Origin: Phytophthora hibernalis
Taxonomy: Eukaryota > Oomycota > Peronosporomycetes > Peronosporales > Peronosporaceae
NCBI GenBank assembly: GCA_012656075.1
Contig: JAAKBF010000400.1
Location: 62,001 to 126,000, forward strand
Direction of reading: 5' to 3'
Length of the DNA: 64,000 bases
Shown here: one piece after another, positions 1-9,528 of the stretch
Numbering within the stretch: the first letter of the stretch is position 1
Layout of the letters: every line of letters begins with the position of its first letter
The notes under the pieces: model-generated
Seen by the model: only the letters and a program-made list of their open reading frames with translations
The model's database searches: none
What the model was told of the DNA's origin: nothing
Made by a program: the position numbers and the translations under genes

Positions 1-209
1 ATTTGAGCAGATCTCGCCGAGGCGAAGCCAATCATCATCTTACTTTCAAGAAAAATATAATATTGTTGTCACAATATTAATTCAAAAGTTCGACTTTCTC
101 CGATAAAAATCGTACACCATAATTAGTCAGGGTCAGACGAATTAGAGTGAACGGTGTAAGGGCATAGTGCGGTGCTTGCTGCTTTGCGATGTTGAGCAGC
201 AGTTTAGAG

Positions 210-1500
210 GCTAATTCTGAGTACACAGTCTTCTAGTTCTTCTACTAAGTAATTACCTTCATCGCCTTCTTGATCTTCTTGGTCAGCTTCAACCAGTTGT
301 GCACCAGTGGAAGGTTCTTCATTCTCATCGTCAGGACAAACACCAAAACCAATTGATGAAAACGTACTCCTAATTGTTGCTTCAGAAATCTAAGCCCATG
401 CGGCCGCGATCCATGGGACCACACCTTCTCGCTCAGGCACCGGGACGTTCTCATTTGCGGCTAGATCAGTCATTTTCTCCACAGCCCAATCGTTATATTG
501 AGAGCGCAGTCTGTCTTTCAGGGGTTTGTTGATGCTGACATCACACGGCTGCAAGATGCATGTGTATCCCCCGGAATAATCTCCACATCCGTGCCAACGT
601 CATTGAGGAGTCGAATAAAGCAGGCTTGAATATGGCATTTGGAACTCATCCAGCATAAGGAAAGATGAAGAATGCGAAGCGACGTACGACTTCCAGACCT
701 ACTCTAACCAACGCTTGCAGCCCCACTCATCCATCTAGCCCTTTTCTTTGCAACAGCCAAACACTCCAGGTAGGAGCAGCTTACTTAAGCTCTTTTCGAT
801 TGTAGCACCCGGTTTTCCTTTGAAGACGAGAAAAAGCGGAAGCTTGGTACGGTCCTCAGCGCACCAACACAAGCTGTCAGCCTCCGAGAGTTTGAGCCAC
901 TGCCCCTAATTGATACTGTCCGAGCATTCTTCTCATTGATTGTAGTTGAAGCTGTCATCTCAAAAATACAGCATATTAACTCGTAGTGACGGCGGTGTTC
1001 CCTCCAAAGTTCCTCCCGGCCCAAATCTCTCGTTTACTGCCTCGACAAACTCTCGCCTTGTCATCTGCAAGTGGCTGCTCAATTTTTAGCCAACGTGCGT
1101 CCTGCGCCCAATGCTTAATCGGTGGCGGGCGAGAAACGGATATATCCAACTCCACATAGCCGATCGCTTGCCTCCACGAAAGTTGCGGTCCATTGAAAGG
1201 GCTTTAGCTATCACTTGGTTTGAGGAGCCTGTAATCTCCGCGCTTCGACGCTCTAGAATCCATCGAGCAAGATTTTCTTCCAGCTGAGGTGCTGCACAGG
1301 GTCTGCCTGTGTTTAGAGATCTTACACGCGGATTTCTTTTCACTTTCACAGCAGCCTCTAACTCTGTCTTCTTCTTTCTCCACATCCGAACTTGGTACAG
1401 GGCTACCCGATTTCGCCGCGCTGTGCCCTTGACAGTGTCTCGTTCGGCTTCGAGAACGATTATCAGCTTGTCTTTCACGGCGAGCCTGGTGTCTTACATC
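210..1500 (-). pseudogene. pogo/Tigger-like (Tc1/mariner superfamily, DDE_1) transposase remnant
   Basis: The minus strand carries the parts of a pogo-type transposase in the correct order but in several frames. At 1478-1086 there is a helix-turn-helix segment (QVRMW) followed by a CENP-B-type DNA-binding region ending MWSWIYPFLARHRLS. At about 1024-880 the catalytic core gives ARTVSIRGSGS and a run of Arg-Arg-Leu-Thr typical of DDE_1 proteins. At about 560-440 the third-Asp region reads QPCDVSINKPLKDRLR, then continues in frame to about 210. Known family role: cut-and-paste transposase acting in the nucleus on its own terminal repeats. The pieces need several frame changes and stop codons sit near 1490, so this is a dead copy. 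No terminal repeats were identified. Its start is lost; the upper boundary is approximate. Confidence 0.75.
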
Positions 1501-1609
1501 GGCATGGATGTCGTCCTGCAATGATTTGCGCCTGTTCAGAACTGTTCTCAAGATCGCTCTCCACAATATCAGCCAATAGCCGAGTAGCGTGTCAACTTTG
1601 GCTTCATCG

Positions 1610-3676
1610 TTAGGCTGTCCCCTTCAACGATATTGTTGAAGGGCACAGCTCATCGGCGAATTCGGTAGGCGCTCTACCACGTACGTGTTCGTGACAGACG
1701 TACACATTGCACCTGGCAATATCAACCATTGCTAGGGCTATCTTCTTGTGCCACTTCTGGAAAGAGTGTCCATTGGCTAACGAGAATCGCCCGCGAAGTT
1801 GGTCGTGTCTGTTGACCCCTTGCATGGCGGAGTTGTATTCGCCGATGCATGTTGGGGCTTCGAACGCGACCTTGTTTTGGCTTATACGACGATATACTGT
1901 GGACGAAGTGGATGCGTCAGCGTTGGAGACGACATTCACAATGGAGCCATCCCCCAGCTAGCAGCGACAATATGATGCTCCAAGCATACGCCCTGCTTCA
2001 TGTAGCCCCTCGGCTTGGAGACTCCGGGCTTGATCATCGTGAAGTGCGGAAAATGCTTGCGTGCCGTTCGAACCGTTCCTCGGCCGTACAATTCTATCGA
2101 ACGGAGGCTTTCCAAAAGCAAGCACGACGTATAAAAATTGTCGGTGTTGACAATTCGCCGGGATCTTTTAGTAGCGATGTGACCTCGATTACATGCGATC
2201 TGATCTCTGAGGACTCCTTGGTGAGCTCTGCAAGCTGTGCAATCTCTGTATCTGGAACGTCTCCACTCAATCGGTCCACCAATACGCTATAACAATGCAA
2301 CTTGAAGCTGAGAACATACCAGGATGTCAACCAGCAGCATACGTACAGTTTGTAATGATACTTACCCGTTGGTTTTATAGGGTTGTACACAATCACACGC
2401 CAAGCATTCTAGCAGCGACACGCGATGATTGCTTCATCAACAGCAACGTTGCGACCAACCGTTACATACCGACGACATCGCGACTTGAGTATACTAATTA
2501 GCGGCCGAATTCGCGCAGCGGGGTCTTTTTCAATATCGGCGGCGGTGACACGAGAGCGGAAGCTCAAATTCTTCCGTGAACCTGTTCCAGCTCATAAATG
2601 CATCCAGACTGGTAGAGTTCGCACCCGGGAAAATAAATGCCTCCACGTTGTCCCTCCAGTCGTTCAGCATTTCGCCCTTGTCAAACAGTGTCATGTAACA
2701 CAAGATCCCCAAAAACGCCATCATCTCGTCCAAGACGACATCCTTTGGCGATGGGTTGCCCCGGCAGCTGCATACTCGTTTGTGAAAACTACAACATGAC
2801 TCCAAAACTCTAGTGGAATAAAAACGAAAAAGCTGGAAGTTGCCGAGTCTTCAAAACGATGCCGGCTCTCGTCTTTCACTTTCGTTAGCACAGACCCATC
2901 AAGGTGCACAAAGAGTCCAGGAGGCTGTCCAATTGATTCGTCGGGGTCAAAGGGCATCGATTCAATCGCTTCAACTTCAGCTGGGCTCATAGCGATTTGA
3001 AACTTTTTCCGCCCACGGAAATTGGACCACGCCTTGTATCCGTGCTCATCGATTTCTTCGAAGTCGTCAGTCAGAGCAGGTATGTTCGACAGTTGCGGGG
3101 CCATATTGCAAAGCGACATCCAGGTCTCCGTAAATTGTGGTTTATGCTTCTGTAGCTGCACAAATTGCCGAATTCCACGAACTAGGCCCTTTTCTAAGAT
3201 GTTATGGACGTGGTCCTTGGTTTGAAACGACGTGTTCTCTGGAATTTTGCGACAGGAGCGCTGATTTTGTTAGCTCTTGTCACACTGTCAATGTGGTAAC
3301 GTGCCATCACTTCATTCAGATATGCCGTGCCAACGTCAGGATATAAACGGGTCGGCATCCAATCTTCTTGAGCTGGCGAAAATGCAACATTAGCATCAAT
3401 AAACTTGGCTACCGATTCTCGAGCTCTAAGGAGCATTTCATCTTTTATAGAGGCCAGTTTACTCGGTTTCATGGGTGTCGCCTTAGCGATTTTGGTCTGC
3501 TTTGCCGTTGAGCCAGGTGTGCGAGCTTTATTTGGCCTGCCACTCGAAGTCGATGCTGCTTTCTTTGCTGCTACACTTGCTCGCTTCTTCGGTTCACTTG
3601 CCGTCGTTCTCTTTGCAGACACTCGATTTGCTGCTTCATTCTCCGGTACGCCGCATGTTACGTTGGAGTCTGACAC
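1610..3676 (-). pseudogene. piggyBac-type transposase remnant (DDE_Tnp_1_7)
   Basis: Blocks of a piggyBac-like transposase run right to left on the minus strand. A basic, Lys/Ala/Ser-rich N-terminal part lies at 3676-3194 and a middle part at 3161-2530. The first catalytic Asp region (VAVDEAIIACR, Asp codon at 2436-2438) is followed after one stop codon by NPIKPTGKYHYKLYV. A segment with SKPRGYMKQGVCLEHHIV lies at 2060-1960, and the C-terminal MQGVNRHDQLRGRFSLANG with FQKWHKKIALAMVD lies at 1830-1690. These motifs are characteristic of piggyBac transposases, which cut and paste DNA at TTAA sites. At least four frame changes and in-frame stops show it is inactive. The upstream part of the same element probably continues into the inverted repeat that starts at 3960. 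Confidence 0.8.
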
Positions 3677-3959
3677 CGCAAAATTTGTGTGGAGCGCGGC
3701 TCATCAAAAGCAGAAGTAGCATTGACAAAACGCTTCCTACTGCAATAGCAACTGTCACCAAAATCATCGATACGGTTCCCTTCCGCGCCGTAAACTTTCA
3801 TAGCGATGCACACCTCGTGGGAGGAGAAATGGTGCATGAATTTGTTGCAGATCATGCGTGTTCTGTCTTTCGAACATTCCCCGGAGCAAACAGCACACCT
3901 TGTAATTTCACCAAGTCCATCTTTCTCCGGCGACACACAGTCCTCTATTGCACCATCTT
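3658..3959 (-). pseudogene. Cys/His-rich (zinc-finger-like) module upstream of the piggyBac remnant
   Basis: Minus-strand reading from about 3936 gives a Cys/His-rich segment: CAVC, then further Cys residues, paired His (MHHF), Cys, and CYC, spaced as in a zinc-binding module. The start of this segment (GLGEITRCAVCS) occurs again at about 4330-4270. The shared part, about 3868-3960 versus 4270-4370, is a direct repeat with few differences. In this copy the module reads on into the start of the piggyBac remnant, so it probably belonged to the N-terminal part of that protein. The exact zinc-finger class is not recognised. Confidence 0.4.
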
Positions 3960-5887
3960 CGAAACGACACCTTGTGGCGGGTTTGCCAATTTAGGCCTTC
4001 TTTGCAATGACGCCCAAGAGCCTCGTCGGTGATATTTGGATCAGTCTGCTTAAGAATGTAGCGCTCGATATGCGCGCCTAGCTTGACCCTCTGGCACCCC
4101 AAGAACTACCGGTAATATCTCAATCGAGCAAGAATGTTTGGGCGTTCAATCTGAATTCACAGCCACGATTTTGGCATGAGTATGCATGCAATCAAGGTTG
4201 TCATGCGATGTTTACCTTACCTCAGATAGCTCCATACGTGTACGCAGCCAGCGCATCATCCAGATGTTCTGTCTTTCGAACATTCCAAGGAGCAAACAGC
4301 ACACCTTGTAATTTCACCAAGTCCATCTTTCTCCGGTGATACGCAGTCCTCTATAGCAGCATCTTCACCATCCACATTCTTCGTAACTGCCACTGCCTCT
4401 CCTGCTTCAAAATCCATCTCGACAATATCGCGTATTTGGCTGACGGCACCAAAAATCTTTTTGTATTCCTCAACCAGTGCCTGCTCACCCAAAAGTAGTC
4501 GACGCCTGCTACTCCGTCTGGATCACCAACAGGCGGCACATAGCGGTACTGATCACTCAGTAACCCACGCAGTGGCCTTGAAACCCATTTTTCGCGACGA
4601 AGAAGTCGCCAAGCACACTTGAATTCTTCTCGATCGTACGCTGTACAGGATTTCAAAATGTCAGCAGCCCTAGGCATCTTCAAGGTAGGGCAAGGCAGCT
4701 GTCACTTGTACCAATCGGTGGCTTCACATGTGTTGCTGAGCCACGTGTTGTTCTCTGTCGTTTTGGTTGAACATCACCACTGTTGCTATCTTGACGATGA
4801 GTCTGCTTCGTTGTCGGACTCGACATTGTCCCGTGAAAAGTCTGGCAATGCAAGAAGCAACCAAAAGCACTACAAAACGAAGAATCGGATGTGGAGCGAA
4901 TATCGTTGGTAATGTATGCCGCAAAGATCGAGACCGAACATGCTCTGGTCGGTATGACTTTGCACTCATCCAAGACTTGACTACTTGTATCTGCTCCTGC
5001 GAATCTCTTGGCTGGGTACAGACTACACGATGCACTGGCCGGTCTGTAGGGCGACGTTGTTCAGTTCTCGTCCACGGGGGCGACTTGCGCACGGTTCACA
5101 TGTGCTAGAGCCCCAGGTTGTGCGCGCACCACTTGGCATCTGCTGTACAAGATCAACTACAATTTGAGCGCACCAAAACCGTGCGACCGACAGATTGAGA
5201 AACCTGGGCAACAATTTGCGCGCAAAGAGAAAACAAGATCTACTACTTAGTAAGAGCACCACATACGTGGCAAGTGTTATGTTACTGAGCCTATGTGTTC
5301 TTCTGTTTAGCGACCAACTACAACTAAGTTTACTGCGGCCACGCCGAGGTGGTGATGTGCCCGAAGTAAAGAAACCCAGCACAGAAGACCGAAGTCCAGC
5401 CGGTTCCTGTCACCGCTACAGGAGCGCCTTTGTCACAAGTCACAGCCCAGCGACTAGTTGTACCGAAGAGCGGCAACAAGCCGCATAGCATCGCCGAAGA
5501 TCATATTTAGGCCAGCGTGACTGCAGGGGCGGCTTTGACGACCGCCACCACGACGCTGTTCGTCTTCGGAATGGCGCCCAGCGGCAAACACGTATTGGAC
5601 AACAAGTCGTACACGATGCCGAACCCCTGAAGAGAGGCAAGAATGTGACATAGGGTCTTGAAGGCCGAGTTGAGAGCAGCACGACTGCTGGAGCGGCTTC
5701 GACGGTCACGAGGCCACCGCAGCGGCGCCAATCGGCAAGCATGTTTGTAGTGCGAGTCGTACGTGGCGACGAAGTTTCTGGAGAACGGCAAGGACGTGCC
5801 ATAGAGACCCGAAGACTGAGTTGAGAGCTGCGCGACTGCTGGATCGGCTTCAACGGTCACGAGGTCACTGCAGCGGCACCGATCGAC
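3960..5887. repeat. left arm of a 1.93-kb inverted repeat
   Basis: This arm is the reverse complement of 9529-11456; position x pairs with 15416 minus x over the whole length. Junctions were read directly: the inner match stops at 5887/9529 and the outer match at 3960/11456, where the left side switches into the second copy of the GLGEITRCAVCS repeat. The arms are nearly identical. Visible differences are one substitution (Lys versus Gln in the segment starting MGCQRVKLGAH) and one-base length changes in a T run and an A run near 4450-4495. The low divergence suggests a recent duplication or an assembly product. Confidence 0.9.
4256..4683 (-). pseudogene. transposon-associated module with W...YRYV..G.DYF.GE pattern, left copy
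   Basis: Minus-strand reading from 4683 gives MKMPRAADILKSCTAYDREE, a Trp-containing helix, YRYVPPVGDPDG, then GVDYF. A one-base loss in a T run (near 4490) then shifts the frame, and the second frame continues as GEQALVEEYKKIFGAVSQIR into an acidic stretch and CAVCSLECSKDR. In the right copy (10733-11155) the T run is full length but an A run is one base short. The ancestral reading frame was therefore intact through both places. The module resembles segments I associate with oomycete transposon proteins; that association is from general recollection and the function is unknown. The 4973-4680 segment just upstream may be part of the same protein. Confidence 0.45.
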
Positions 5888-6120
5888 AAGCATGTTTGTA
5901 GTGCGAGTTGTACGTGGCGACGAAGTTTCTGGAGAACGGCAAGGATGTGAAAACGCGTGCCGAAGTTCGAGCGGAGCCCTGCGCGACTGCTTGCGTAACA
6001 CAAGGCCACCGCAGCGGTGGCGATCGGCATTGGCATGGAGACCAGCGGCGAGCACGTGTTGCAGGACGAGTTGTACGAGGTGACGCAGTTTCTGGAGAGC
6101 GGCAAGAACGTGACATAGCG
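5480..6120 (+). repeat. ~150-165-bp tandem repeats with a fossil coding frame
   Basis: Four diverged units occur with the shared segment gaagtttctggagaacggca or its variant at about 5621, 5771, 5922 and 6085, giving periods of 150, 151 and 163 bases. The best-preserved unit (about 6010-6117) reads in one plus-strand frame as KATAAVAIGIGMETSGE, then HVLQDELYEVTQFLESGKNV and a stop. The other units keep the same pattern with substitutions and frame changes. The array straddles the inner end of the inverted repeat arm at 5887. No family was recognised. Confidence 0.7.
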
Positions 6121-6163
6121 TGCAGAAGACCGAGGTTAGACCTGCGCGACTACTGGAGTGTAA

Positions 6164-6746
6164 GGTCGTGTTCGTTCAGCAGATAATACGTATTATCTGC
6201 CACAGAATACGTATTATGTCCAACGAGGATGATACGTATTATCTCCACATAATATGCTTTTCTCAGATTATCCTTTTCGGCATTCTGAAGAACCCATACT
6301 GATATTATGTGCTGGGGGGTCGATCCATGTCCTGAAGGGTCGCTCCGTGTCGTGAAGGGTTGCCTCCATCCCTTTTGGCGTCAGTTGCTGCGCCCTTTGG
6401 GTACCAGTTACTTCGATGAATGCGACCCCTCGTCCTCAGTACAGTAATCTGCGTAAATAAGCAACGGGTATACAACTTATTTCCTACGAAACTTTATATA
6501 ATGCCAGCAACAGCGAGACGAGGAGGAGATGGGCGAGGTACTTAAACACATAAGGTTGCTCGTCTTTGCTCTTTACGCACTCCTTATACACCCTGTCAAC
6601 CCATATATATCAGGCGTTGCCTATTCACGCAGATTACTGTATAATTTTAGCGAGCGAACACACGTAAACTGAAAAGAATGAAGTTGTAAACATACCTTGC
6701 TCTCAAATGCGTTTTGAGATAATATGCATTATCGCCGAACACGGCC
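6164..6746. mobile_element. 583-bp PIF/Harbinger-type MITE with TAA target duplication
   Basis: The left end reads GGTCGTGTTCG (6164-6174) and the right end is the inverted GGCCGTGTTCG (6746-6736). Both ends are flanked by TAA (6161-6163 and 6747-6749). A TAA or TTA duplication and termini starting GG(T/C)C fit PIF/Harbinger elements. Just inside the left end are three short palindromic TACGTA-centred copies at 6187, 6208 and 6233, the first being the 18-base perfect palindrome at 6181-6198. The right end has a related AATATGCATTAT. The interior has no coding capacity and includes short GGGTCG.TCC-type tandem repeats near 6316-6370. A second small element is nested inside. Confidence 0.7.
6442..6639. 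mobile_element. 198-bp MITE with TA duplication, nested in the Harbinger-type MITE
   Basis: The terminal repeats are CAGTAATCTGCG.AATA.GCA at both ends (6442-6467, and inverted 6639-6614), 26 bases with two mismatches. They are flanked by TA at 6440-6441 and 6640-6641. The TA duplication points to the Tc1/mariner superfamily (Stowaway-like). The interior is non-coding. Its position wholly inside 6164-6746 shows it inserted after the outer element. Confidence 0.7.
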
Positions 6747-6749
6747 TAA

Positions 6750-7188
6750 GATTCGTTCGGCTAACAACTTCTCGAATCGTTCGTAGGAGGATGATGTGAA
6801 AGGGCACACTCCATAAATATGTCTTTGTGGACCACATATCTTTTGTCTAGTATAAGACTATCAAGGATATGGTACACTTCTCGGTTGCTGTATCGGCTTG
6901 CAAAATCTCAGGTCGACGCTGGACACAAGTTTTCCTGACGTAAGGTGTAGCTGGGCATGCCTTTCTGTGGGAAGACCCAACGGCAGCTTTGGATTCGGCT
7001 TAAGACATTGAAGCGAACATACGGCACGAGCCTGGATCATTTTCCAGCACGTTTTCACACGAACCAAAGCACCCCGAGACAGCATCGTGTCCAAGCAACT
7101 ACCCTCCAGACCGTTGATAATGTCCAAGACGTGATGACCATGATATTCTCCTCGGTATTACCTCACCCAGTTCAATCACCAGACTGTC
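6750..7188. other. spacer between MITE and DOT1 fragment, nothing recognised
   Basis: Short open frames exist on both strands but none shows a recognisable domain. Part of this stretch (about 7000-7188) may be the decayed upstream part of the DOT1-like gene. Confidence 0.3.
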
Positions 7189-7728
7189 ATGCTGGAGAAA
7201 TTTCTACTGCCGGTGTATCGGCCGTGCTTGCTGCAATTTCACACTTTTTGTACGGACATTTTCGTCGACATTGGCTCTGGTATCGGCAACGTTGTTGCAC
7301 AGGTTGCGATGGAAACGAGCGTGAAGATATGTTTAGGAGTTAAGTTTCAAGCCAACTTAGCGGTGATGTCGGAGAAATTGATTTGCGAGGAAGTATCGAA
7401 TTATCCAAGCTTGAACAAGGTTTTAATTTTCAAGGATGATATTAGAAACCTGAGCGCGGCAACCAAAACCAGCATCCAGCGAACTTCTGTTCTCTTCACC
7501 AACAATATAGTGTTAGATCCTACAAGTTCCGCTGCTCTTGAAGACATTGCAGCAGAATTACCGCGCTTGAAACACGTGATAGTTATGGAAAGTATCTGTC
7601 CCCGCCACCGCAACGGATGTCAACGTGTGTTTTGTTCACGGTGGCAACTTGTGCAAACCATTCCGGTTTCAGTATCATGGTCCGCCAAGTCTCACACTGC
7701 TTATCATTACTCTCCAATTCATTTCTAG
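7189..7728 (+). pseudogene. DOT1-like histone methyltransferase fragment
   Basis: The frame contains DIFVDIGSGIGNVVAQVA, which matches the SAM-binding motif I of DOT1 (FVDLGSGxG). It is followed by ICLGVKFQANLAVMSEKL, the acidic FKDDIRNLS, and VLFTNNIVLDP, equivalent to the NN-containing SAM-pocket motif, then the ISMES/PRHR-type end. DOT1 enzymes methylate histone H3 on the nucleosome surface in the nucleus. The residue after LGV is Lys where the family has Glu (GIE/GVE) that binds the SAM ribose. The protein is about 180 residues, with the N-terminal part missing. It lies in the spacer of a large inverted repeat among transposon debris, so it is most likely a dead gene fragment. Confidence 0.65.
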
Positions 7729-7837
7729 TCATTACCCCCCACAATATACATTCAACAACCTTACTCAGTCAATTTCACCTACCGCACCAAATATCCACTG
7801 CTACATCGCCGATCTTCATGACATTCGGAACCATTTA

Positions 7838-8410
7838 ACTTGTCCTGCAACATGTGCTTGCCACTGGGTGCCATGCCGACGATGATTGGCTCAGCTGCGG
7901 TGGCTTCGTGGCCGCCAAGGCCGCGCGCTGGTCTCGGTCTTCAGATCGCTATATCATGTACTTACCTTTCTCTAGAAACTCCGTCACCATATACAACTCG
8001 TCCTACAACACGTGATTGCCGCTGGTCTCAGTGCTGACGCCGATCGTCGCCGCTGCGGTGGCCTTGGCCTCGCGGCCGTCGAAGCCGCTTCAGCAGTCGC
8101 GCAGCTCTCAACTAGGTATTCTGGTCCCTATGTCACGTCCTTGCCGTTCTCCTAAAGCTTGGTCACCTCGTACAACTCATCTTGCATCACGTTCTTTTCG
8201 CTGGCCTCCATACTGACGTTGATCGGCGCCGCTGCGGTGCTCACACAGTCGCTCTGGTCTCCACTCAGACTTCAGCACGCTATGACACGTCCTTGCCGTT
8301 CTCTAGAAAGTTCGTCACTTCGTACAACTCGTCCTACAACACGTTTTCGCCGCTGGTCTCCATGCTGGTGGCCTCGTGGCCGTCGAAGCCGCCCCAGCAG
8401 TCGCGCTGGA
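7838..8410 (-). repeat. second array of the ~155-bp repeats, inverted relative to 5480-6120
   Basis: Three or more units related to those at 5480-6120 run in the opposite orientation. They share tccttgccgttctc and acaactcgtcctacaacacg blocks at intervals of about 160 bases. Read on the minus strand the last unit gives METSGENVL and then a stop where the better-preserved left unit has Gln. The array lies wholly in the spacer of the inverted repeat. Confidence 0.6.
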
Positions 8411-8588
8411 CTTGTAGTCGTTGATGTGGCTCCAACAGCAGTAATGTCGGCCGGTTGGACGTCGGTCGGCTTGGCGACTCAATTATCTGCCAACAAGACC
8501 GCGACCCACTAGGGAAAGCGAAGGGATAGGCTAATAATGACCGGGGTCTCGTTTTAGCTGGGTGGAAATTTGTCTGGGTGGCGAGCAT

Positions 8589-8615
8589 GTGCTGATCACA
8601 CAGTGTGATCAGCAC
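8589..8615. repeat. perfect 13-bp inverted repeat with one-base centre
   Basis: GTGCTGATCACAC is followed by one base and then its exact reverse complement. It includes two BclI-type TGATCA cores and sits just before the tandem duplication at 8640-8890. Its function is unknown; it could be a terminus of a small element. Confidence 0.7.
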
Positions 8616-8639
8616 TCATGATCAACACTCTCGCAGGGT

Positions 8640-8890
8640 TTTTTCAATGTCCTCACTTGAGCCAATCAAACTGGATTCCGAGGACTTTGAGCGGTGATTG
8701 GCTGATCTGGTTGAAGTGCTCAGGTTGAAGTGGTCAACATTTCGCGCCAAACCAAACTCAGTCTGCGCCAAGCTTTTTCCGATGTCCTCGTTTGAGCCAA
8801 TCAAACTGGATTCCGAGAATTCTAAGTGATGATTGGCTGATGTGGTTGAAGAGCCCACCACTTCAAGGTGAAGTAGTCATAATTTGCGCC
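8640..8890. repeat. 132-bp tandem duplication with internal CCAATCA/TGATTGG pairs
   Basis: The segment starting gtcctc.tttgagccaatca occurs at about 8649 and 8781. Each unit contains agccaatcaaactggattcc and, about 35 bases on, the inverted tgattggctga, so each unit can fold into a hairpin. No gene was seen. Confidence 0.65.
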
Positions 8891-9528
8891 CCACGTCGCG
8901 CCAAACCAAACTCAAACCTCATTTCCGGTTTTGCCCGCATCTGCTCACCTCTCGCTACCAAGCAAGCGTTCTCTCGGTCACCCGCCCAGTATCCTGTCCT
9001 CATGCCTGCCGAAGCTGCGCAATGCCGCTCAACGCGCCACCCACGCCCAACGTCACGATGGATATCCATTGCCGTCCGTGACGACCCTGCACCCTCCGCT
9101 GTCTGCTTCTGGACCACTACGACGGATTACCGGTGCGCGCCATGATGACCATCATTGCTCGCAGCCTTTCTGATAACTCGATCGTGCTACCGGTTTCCCT
9201 TTGATATGACCGTTTGTTTTCGGTGCCATCCCCGCAGCCGTAATTATCCCCCGATACGCCTAGCTCCACGTCAAGGCCCCGAAATCGCTGGCGCAGCGAC
9301 CCTTTTCCTCGATCTGGTGAATATCCCAAATTGCTTCCATCCCCCATCGTGGACTGGCACACACGACGCATCCATTCAAACTATTGGGAGCCATACGATC
9401 GATAATCAGCAACGATCCTACTACAGCGGTGACAATATATTATTCGTTATCAGGCCACGAGCGGTCATTCTACGCCTAACCTGGACCGACGACTATTCGC
9501 GCAACTTACATTCGGTCTCCATGCTGGT
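8891..9528. other. no recognisable feature
   Basis: Only short unrelated open frames are present on both strands. From about 9511 the sequence is already similar to the tandem repeat units that form the inner end of the right inverted-repeat arm. Confidence 0.4.
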
